Positions 1 to 4,444 of a stretch of DNA of 5,829 nucleotides are shown here, one piece after another. A model generated the notes under the pieces. That model was not told the DNA's origin and ran no database searches. It was given only the letters and a program-made list of their open reading frames with translations. Within the stretch, counting starts at the first letter, position 1. Each line of letters opens with the position of its first letter. The stretch lies in the NCBI GenBank assembly GCA_011775825.1, contig JAABYK010000435.1:1-5829 (forward strand), written 5' to 3'. A program made the translations under genes and the position numbers. Origin of the DNA: Candidatus Zhuqueibacterota bacterium (GTDB lineage Bacteria; Zhuqueibacterota; Zhuqueibacteria; Oceanimicrobiales; Oceanimicrobiaceae).

Positions 1-331
1 AGTAAACTGTCTTCGGCTCGCCTTCTTGCAATTCAGCCGACTTTTTCATGTTTACATCGGTGCCGTGTCTATCCAAATAGGTGAATTTCTTGTTCATTTT
101 GGGATGTAACATCCACTGAATTTTTTCCGACACGTCTCTGGTCGGAAAATCATTGATTTTACCAAAAATAGGCCCCCTGTCCGAATCCAACCTCATGAGA
201 ATCACAAGGTCGCACTCTGATTTGAGGAAAGCTTCTACCCGGGTTGGGAAAAACAAATGATGCTTATGCAAACCCAGAACCGGAGCAAATTCCTCGCTGC
301 GATCAGACCATGGAATCCAATAATTATTCAT
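1..331 (-). CDS. Hypothetical protein, N-terminal 110 residues (3' end outside window)
   Basis: An open frame runs from ATG at 331-329 to the left edge without a stop and gives 110 residues, starting MNNYWIPWSDRSEEF. The start is chosen because AGGAG (minus strand, 343-339) lies 7 nt before the ATG, a near-ideal ribosome-binding site. No signal peptide or membrane segment is visible. The visible part is soluble-looking and rich in aromatic residues (YWIPW) and charged residues, with one short hydrophobic strand (DLVILMRL, about residues 41-48). I do not recognise the family and assign no function. The gene begins 34 bp after the stop of the propeller-like gene, so the two are very probably co-transcribed and possibly act together. 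The frame has no shadowing gene and the codon pattern is ordinary. I am confident that it is a gene and not confident about what it does. Confidence 0.75.
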   Translation of the reverse strand, partial: MNNYWIPWSDRSEEFAPVLGLHKHHLFFPTRVEAFLKSECDLVILMRLDSDRGPIFGKINDFPTRDVSEKIQWMLHPKMNKKFTYLDRHGTDVNMKKSAELQEGEPKTVY

Positions 332-337
332 GATCTT

Positions 338-343
338 ACTCCT
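338..343 (-). promoter_or_regulatory. Ribosome-binding site of the downstream hypothetical gene
   Basis: The minus strand reads AGGAGT at 343-338, and AGGAG is followed by a 7-nt spacer before the ATG at 331. This fixes the start of the partial gene. An A/T-rich imperfect inverted repeat (CTAAT at 342-346, ATTAG at 349-353) overlaps the site. It is too weak to claim as a regulatory hairpin. Confidence 0.7.
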
Positions 344-365
344 AATTTATTAGTAAAAGGGCCGG

Positions 366-1799
366 TTACTGGTTGATTTCTTCCATCTCTGCGGCAACCA
401 ACCCGCTTCTGTCATCTGTCTCAGAATCAACCTTTGAAGCAAACTCACTAAAGCTGATCATGCGCTTTCTGAGCCAATGAAACGCAGAGTAGAGTATGAG
501 TTGCCCGGTGGGAGCAACATACACACCGGCTGCAGCATCCATATTAAACTGCCGACCGTTACGCTGAAATTCTTTTCGATTGACCTTCGTGACGGTGATC
601 TCTGCGCCCGCGGAGTTGGAGAGCATGTCATCGATTTCAGGCAACTCGACTTCAAATAGGCCGGCCGTGTCCTTCTTGCTGAAGGTTGGCGCAAAGTTGC
701 CGGTATTGTGCATCCCGATTAAGAACAACTTGCCATCAGCTTGTCTGACGAAATTGATGTTCTGATAGTCGTGAAACTCGTTATCCTGACCATCATTTGA
801 CACAATATCTTCTCGAAACCAACTGATTCGTTCATCTGCAAAGCCATTTTCGAAATTTGTGTCCTTCGAGATGTACAGATCCATGCGCCTGCTGTCGTCT
901 CGGTTCGTTATTTGAGGATCGTTGCTACACCAGACTCCCAGCAAGAAAGGACCGTCCGGTAAATTGGTCAGTGCAACAGCATAAGCCTTCTTACCGGGCA
1001 AATCCAACTCAAAAGGAAATTTCTCCGGTGCTTCCGGCTTCGCAAAGTTGTAAAACACCACCTTCGAATTGATCGGCACCTTTCCGCCGAAGATTCTATA
1101 TTTGGGTTTGGCGCTGTAAACCGGAACTGCAACAATGTCGCCGAGGACGCTCATGCCACCGGCATGCCATTTCTCGCGGTCAACCGGAATCGTCGCGACA
1201 ATCTTATCTTCCTCCGCGGTATTCTCCCCGTTTCCTGATCTCCAACGGCCATTCTCGTTCCCGGAATTCATCTTTATCACAAACAAATGAGACATCGGTT
1301 CGTGGGGATCTCCGCCTGACACCACCAAATAATCGTGGTTGCACAACCTGCACATCCCTTGAAAATGATTGTCGAACCCGAGTGAATTAAAAATATGTGC
1401 CGTGTACCGACGACCCCGGATTTCCTCTCCATCGCCTGCGGCCATATCCCGTCCATTCTCAGCGATCTGAGAAAATGCTTTCTGGACGTTTGCCACAGTC
1501 GGATTGCTATCATCGAAAGTTCCCCCGGAAAATCGTGACGGTTTAGAATAGCGATAGTTCTTCACGCCAGCCATAAAGCCCTCCATACCATTGGTATTTG
1601 TTTGAGGAGCGGGGTATCTGTTGTCTCTCGGGGTGGATACTACTTCAGCGAAGTGTAAGCAGAGGAGTGATTCTCGAGGTCTAAATAACTCACGGTTGTT
1701 TGAAAATTCGAAGCTTAAATTTAGCTTCGAAGAAGTAGTTTCTCGATCCCTGCCACCACAATCCGCCTGCATGAACACAGACGGGAAGTCCATTTCCAT
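366..1799 (-). CDS. Putative extracellular beta-propeller-like protein, function unknown
   Basis: This is a 477-residue frame ending in TAA at 368-366. From about residue 140 it shows spaced segments that look like repeated beta-sheet units: HFQGM...YLVVSGG...LFVIKM (about 145-177), WHAGGM...IVAVPVY...KVVFYNF (211-252), AYAVAL...FLLGVWC...DLYIS (272-311), YQNINFV...LFLIGMH...GLFEVEL (345-386) and MDAAAGVYV...QLILYSAFHW...MISFSEF (420-453). Each has an entry motif, a hydrophobic strand and then a second strand, as in five or six blades of a beta-propeller. No catalytic motif is recognised, so it could be a binding or scaffold protein or an unassigned hydrolase. The ATG at 1799 has only a poor ribosome-binding site (GGGAAG, about 15 nt upstream) and gives no signal peptide. 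The first 60 or so residues read poorly as protein. A hydrophobic leader in another frame starts at 1842, so the true N-terminus may be frameshifted. The conserved-looking part begins around residue 60 (RYPAPQTN). It lies downstream of the ceramidase gene and 34 bp before the next gene, as in an operon. Confidence 0.75.
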   Translation of the reverse strand: MEMDFPSVFMQADCGGRDRETTSSKLNLSFEFSNNRELFRPRESLLCLHFAEVVSTPRDNRYPAPQTNTNGMEGFMAGVKNYRYSKPSRFSGGTFDDSNPTVANVQKAFSQIAENGRDMAAGDGEEIRGRRYTAHIFNSLGFDNHFQGMCRLCNHDYLVVSGGDPHEPMSHLFVIKMNSGNENGRWRSGNGENTAEEDKIVATIPVDREKWHAGGMSVLGDIVAVPVYSAKPKYRIFGGKVPINSKVVFYNFAKPEAPEKFPFELDLPGKKAYAVALTNLPDGPFLLGVWCSNDPQITNRDDSRRMDLYISKDTNFENGFADERISWFREDIVSNDGQDNEFHDYQNINFVRQADGKLFLIGMHNTGNFAPTFSKKDTAGLFEVELPEIDDMLSNSAGAEITVTKVNRKEFQRNGRQFNMDAAAGVYVAPTGQLILYSAFHWLRKRMISFSEFASKVDSETDDRSGLVAAEMEEINQ

Positions 1800-1842
1800 T
1801 GGCCACCCAGCTTCCCGTTAATAAGAAACCTACTAAAATCAT
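1690..1842 (-). other. Short ORF encoding a signal-peptide-like leader, possibly the displaced N-terminus of the propeller gene
   Basis: ATG at 1842-1840 opens a 50-codon frame that stops at TGA (1692-1690). It starts MILVGFLLTGSWVANGNG and continues to PVCVHAGG. The hydrophobic stretch at residues 2-14 followed by a VHA-G site resembles a short export signal, although it lacks the usual positive charge after Met. Its frame is one base off the 477-residue frame and overlaps it from 1799 down to 1690. A single extra base (or two missing bases) in that overlap would explain a secreted protein split over two frames. The purine run GGAAAGGG directly touches the ATG, so its spacing is poor as a ribosome-binding site. 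The alternatives are a chance ORF, a sequencing error, or a truly broken gene. I see the hydrophobic leader; the link to the propeller gene is inference. Confidence 0.35.
1707..1731. repeat. 25-bp near-perfect palindrome with 8-bp arms
   Basis: TTCGAAGC at 1707-1714 is matched exactly by its reverse complement GCTTCGAA at 1724-1731, with a 9-nt A/T core that is itself almost palindromic. It lies inside the stretch where the leader frame and the propeller frame overlap. It could form a short hairpin in the transcript or be a dyad protein site. It is not followed by a T-run in the transcript direction that would make it a clear terminator. Confidence 0.55.
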
Positions 1843-1918
1843 CCCTTTCCAGTAATGATTGTTTATTAGTTAGAGCGTTTCACGTGGCGTTTTCTCTCAG
1901 CACATTTTATCTTTTGTT
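1843..1918. other. Short spacer between the ceramidase and propeller genes
   Basis: This is 76 bp from the ceramidase stop to the ATG of the leader ORF (119 bp if the propeller gene starts at 1799). I see no convincing terminator hairpin with a T-run and no well-spaced promoter on the minus strand, which fits read-through from the ceramidase gene. A CACGTG hexamer occurs at about 1881-1886 and is unremarkable alone. Confidence 0.5.
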
Positions 1919-4198
1919 TTATTCATTCCGCTTTGGAATCACCGGGGAATCCTTGCCGCTCAAAATCGCCTCGATCACGAATTCTTTTGAATGAATCGGT
2001 TCGTCCTGCGCCGTCTGTACTGCGAAACGAACCGTTTCCTTTCTGTCCACACCATCCGGAACCAGCCAGATAGTCCGCCAACGCCAGCGCTCTGAATCTT
2101 TTGCCACCGAATCCACGACCGTTACAAAATTCAGGCTGAGTGTATCCGTTTCCACAACGCCAACACCTCCGTTCCCCTTGTAAAGATCGGACGAGATTGC
2201 CAGGGGTTTCCACCCGCCGGCCTCTTTCCTTTGGATACTCACTGAAGGATGAAATCCGGGCCAAGCTCCATCGCTATCCGCTTCCATGCTGGAAAGGACA
2301 ATCGGCTCTTCCCACCAGGGAAATTGCGGGAAATTGCGATACACTTTTCCTCCGGTAGTATCTTGCAATAAAGTTTGTAATCCCTCCAACAACGGCCACG
2401 GTTCCTGCGCGCTGATCTTCGCAAAATCCTTCTGAACTCGCGGGCCAGCTGCGTATTTTTTAGTGCGATCAAAATCAGAGGTATTCTTCGGCATTTCGGT
2501 AACTCGGCCCAGTTCTTGTTCTATAAAGAGCCCAGCCACCTGACCGTACATAGTCGAGGCACCTTCATAATGCTGCGCGTTGTACTCGGAAGGGGTCGTA
2601 AAATAAGAGAGGTATTCGTTGGCCAGACCGATGAGTATGACCGAATCTGCACCGGTTTTTTTCTGGATTGTGTTTCGGATGCGGTTGCCCAGGGCTACAG
2701 TAAACTCTCCCGGCAAGGTCACAAATACCGTAGAACCAATCGAGTATACTCCTAAAGGGATTTCAGTAGGTAACTTCAAAGCCTGTTTAACAATATCCTC
2801 AGCCAATTTACCGATTATTGATTCTTCGGGGATTTGCAGAACTTTGCTCAATACTTCTTTCAGAAGAAAGGCTTTATATCCCTGCTTTGCATCGCATTCT
2901 TCAGACGTAAAGCCTTCGCGCAGCCCAAAATCATAAAAAATCGTCCGGCCGTCTTCGGCGCCACCAAAGGTCCCAATTCCTGGGTAAGGATCTTTTGCGG
3001 TTCGCATCTCTTCAGTCGAGACACATAGGGCGTCTGCTTCGTCATAAAGATCCGTCACCTTGGAATCTTTTATTTCAAGCATGCGATAGCGAAATGAAAG
3101 CTCACCGTTAGTTAATTGCTTCGCCTTGCTCATTCCCTCGAGGATACCCTCGGCGAGTGTATTCCCAAGTCGGAGCGTGTTGTTTCTGTTTTGATCGGTC
3201 CAATTAAGGGAAACGTCTCCTTCAGCTCCATTGAAGATTGCCACTACCGGCGTCCCATCAAAAGACTGTCTTCGGAGCTGCTGTTCCACCAGAGTTGAAG
3301 CAACCCCAAAAACATCGCTGCTGTACACCTGCGTCTCCGGTCCCATGACGGTGGGATGCGCTGCAAAAAACGCCGCGACTGCAATCGGGATTTTCTTCGC
3401 GGGGTCTTTTGCCGTCACTTCAAAAACAGTCAGTGTGTTATCCACCGCCTGCAAAGCCACTTCTGATACAACCGAAGGAGGTAAGTCCGAGAGCTGAGCT
3501 TGTTCGGAATCCGCGGCTTGGCTCAAGATCGCGTTTCGTTCTTGAACCGGATTTTTTTCGAAAGCAGGCAAACTCCTATTCCGAGAGAGATTTGGGAGCT
3601 GAATCGAGGCTTGTTTCAATACCGCCGGTTCCCTTGCCGAAACGGCATGATAAATGGCACGGGCTATCCGAGAGGCCAAAAATGCAAACAGGATCTTATC
3701 AAAACCGCTTTGAGGTGAGGCAATCGCATTGTATCCGGCTGAACTGAAGAAATTTCCAGGACTGTGATGGGTGTGCGTACCAACCAAAATAATCTGTTCC
3801 CGGCCAAGGAAGGCAGAATCCGGATGGGCCGTCTTAATTTGCTGACCGACGATTTGGGCCACTTTATCCGCTAAGCCAGCAGGCATGGACTGCAAATCGC
3901 ACGAAACCAATGCAATTCTGTTGCCGTCGATATCCTGCAGGTAGATCGCCTTGGCGTAGAGGCGTGTCCACCAGCCTCGCGAGAACTTTCCGGCAACGGC
4001 AAAACCGCCCATTGGGTATCCGGGCGGCGGCGTGATATCGACTTTGGCGGCGCCCGCCATGAATGTGCCTTTGTGATCGATGAATTTCTTAGGCGGTCTA
4101 AGTTCGATCTCAATCTCAGCCGAGTTGTTGCAGCTTGATGAAAAACCAGCAAGAATGAACAAACACACAAATACGGTCAATCGGTTTTTTGCTCCCAT
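1919..4198 (-). CDS. Neutral/alkaline (non-lysosomal) ceramidase family protein, secreted, probable lipoprotein
   Basis: This 759-residue protein matches the ceramidase family (N-acylsphingosine amidohydrolase, Pfam PF04734), zinc enzymes that split ceramide into sphingoid base and fatty acid. Residues 1-23 form an export signal (MGAKNR, then LTVFVCLFILAGF, then SSSC). Cys23 is a plausible lipidation site, though the lipobox is loose. The catalytic domain starts with GAAKVDITPPPG (about 49-60). Family landmarks in order: GTHTHHSPG (140-148, first zinc histidines), AAHPTVMG (His281), NGAEGDVSLN (Ser330 as likely nucleophile), LPGEFT (Glu498) and NEYLSYFTTPSEY...YEGAST (527-549, Tyr532 as a likely zinc ligand). 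Residues from about 615 form a beta-rich C-terminal domain in the place of the family's Ig-like domain. Oddities: the usual THTHSGPGG reads THTHHSPGN, and GDVSPN reads GDVSLN, so the substrate may differ from ceramide. The start at ATG 4198 is supported by GGAGG 8 nt upstream. The gene is probably first in an operon with the propeller gene and the unknown gene. Family assignment is strong; substrate is inferred. Confidence 0.92.
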   Translation of the reverse strand: MGAKNRLTVFVCLFILAGFSSSCNNSAEIEIELRPPKKFIDHKGTFMAGAAKVDITPPPGYPMGGFAVAGKFSRGWWTRLYAKAIYLQDIDGNRIALVSCDLQSMPAGLADKVAQIVGQQIKTAHPDSAFLGREQIILVGTHTHHSPGNFFSSAGYNAIASPQSGFDKILFAFLASRIARAIYHAVSAREPAVLKQASIQLPNLSRNRSLPAFEKNPVQERNAILSQAADSEQAQLSDLPPSVVSEVALQAVDNTLTVFEVTAKDPAKKIPIAVAAFFAAHPTVMGPETQVYSSDVFGVASTLVEQQLRRQSFDGTPVVAIFNGAEGDVSLNWTDQNRNNTLRLGNTLAEGILEGMSKAKQLTNGELSFRYRMLEIKDSKVTDLYDEADALCVSTEEMRTAKDPYPGIGTFGGAEDGRTIFYDFGLREGFTSEECDAKQGYKAFLLKEVLSKVLQIPEESIIGKLAEDIVKQALKLPTEIPLGVYSIGSTVFVTLPGEFTVALGNRIRNTIQKKTGADSVILIGLANEYLSYFTTPSEYNAQHYEGASTMYGQVAGLFIEQELGRVTEMPKNTSDFDRTKKYAAGPRVQKDFAKISAQEPWPLLEGLQTLLQDTTGGKVYRNFPQFPWWEEPIVLSSMEADSDGAWPGFHPSVSIQRKEAGGWKPLAISSDLYKGNGGVGVVETDTLSLNFVTVVDSVAKDSERWRWRTIWLVPDGVDRKETVRFAVQTAQDEPIHSKEFVIEAILSGKDSPVIPKRNE

Positions 4199-4206
4199 TC
4201 CAGATG

Positions 4207-4211
4207 CCTCC
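4207..4211 (-). promoter_or_regulatory. Ribosome-binding site of the ceramidase-family gene
   Basis: The minus strand reads GGAGG at 4211-4207 with an 8-nt spacer to the ATG at 4198. This is a canonical Shine-Dalgarno site and settles the start that gives the lipoprotein-type signal peptide. Confidence 0.8.
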
Positions 4212-4253
4212 AGTGTCTGTCAATGAAATACAAAGCTTTTGTGAAAAACGAGA

Positions 4254-4380
4254 GGCTGTCCAAAAAGTCCAATTCTCTTCATCCTGAGAAGTCGAAGGAT
4301 GAGTAAGACGATTAAAATTAAACATGTTTCGACTCGTCTCAACATGACGTAAAGGGTGTGTGTCGACTTTTTGGACAGCC
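4254..4380. mobile_element. 127-bp MITE-like palindromic element with 16-bp terminal inverted repeats
   Basis: GGCTGTCCAAAAAGTC at 4254-4269 is an exact inverted copy of GACTTTTTGGACAGCC at 4365-4380. GGCTGTCCAAAAAGT-type ends resemble terminal repeats of DDE transposase insertion sequences as I recall them; the exact family is not verified. The interior has no ORF. Each half carries a small hairpin of the same design: CATCCT/AGGATG (4280-4285 with 4296-4301) and CATGTT/AACATG (4323-4328 with 4341-4346). Both enclose a related loop with GAG and AGTCGA (read on the minus strand for the right half), so the two halves are diverged inverted copies. No convincing target-site duplication is seen. 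A non-autonomous transposable element best fits. It could also fold in the transcript and affect expression between the oxidase and ceramidase genes. Confidence 0.7.
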
Positions 4381-4444
4381 CTTAAACCCATGGACTTGCG
4401 TAATGAATCATTTTTACAAGTTTTGTGAAATAATCATACACAAA

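Larger units (their letters stand above)
4199..4444. other. 246-bp intergenic region upstream of the ceramidase-family gene
   Basis: It lies between the oxidase stop and the ceramidase start. It contains the ceramidase ribosome-binding site, a 127-bp palindromic element (4254-4380) and an A/T-rich stretch next to the oxidase stop (4381-4444). No coding sequence is supported. A promoter for the ceramidase gene is expected here on the minus strand, but I could not find a -35/-10 pair with good match and spacing. No classical terminator for the oxidase is evident apart from the potential fold-back of the palindromic element. Confidence 0.6.

Noticed and set aside
336..356. A/T-rich imperfect hairpin over the ribosome-binding site of the last gene, as a translational switch
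   Set aside because: The stem is short, A/T-rich and interrupted by a bulge; too weak to separate from chance in an A/T-rich spacer.
4218..4223. Perfect -35-like TTGACA on the minus strand upstream of the ceramidase gene
   Set aside because: It is only about 20 nt before the start codon, so the matching -10 would overlap the ribosome-binding site and ATG. Probably chance.
4254..4380. The palindromic element as a simple rho-independent terminator of the oxidase gene
   Set aside because: The 16-bp arms are 95 nt apart and no T-run follows the stem in the transcript direction. The size and end sequence fit a mobile element better, although some effect on transcription is possible.
4116..4391. 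Minus-strand ORF of 91 codons covering the palindromic element and the start of the ceramidase gene
   Set aside because: It overlaps the ceramidase signal sequence in another frame and its sequence is made from the inverted-repeat element; no support as a gene.
4401..4413. Small dyad AATGA-A-TCATT followed by Ts on the plus strand
   Set aside because: No plus-strand gene ends there, and the stem of five A/T-rich pairs is too weak for a terminator.
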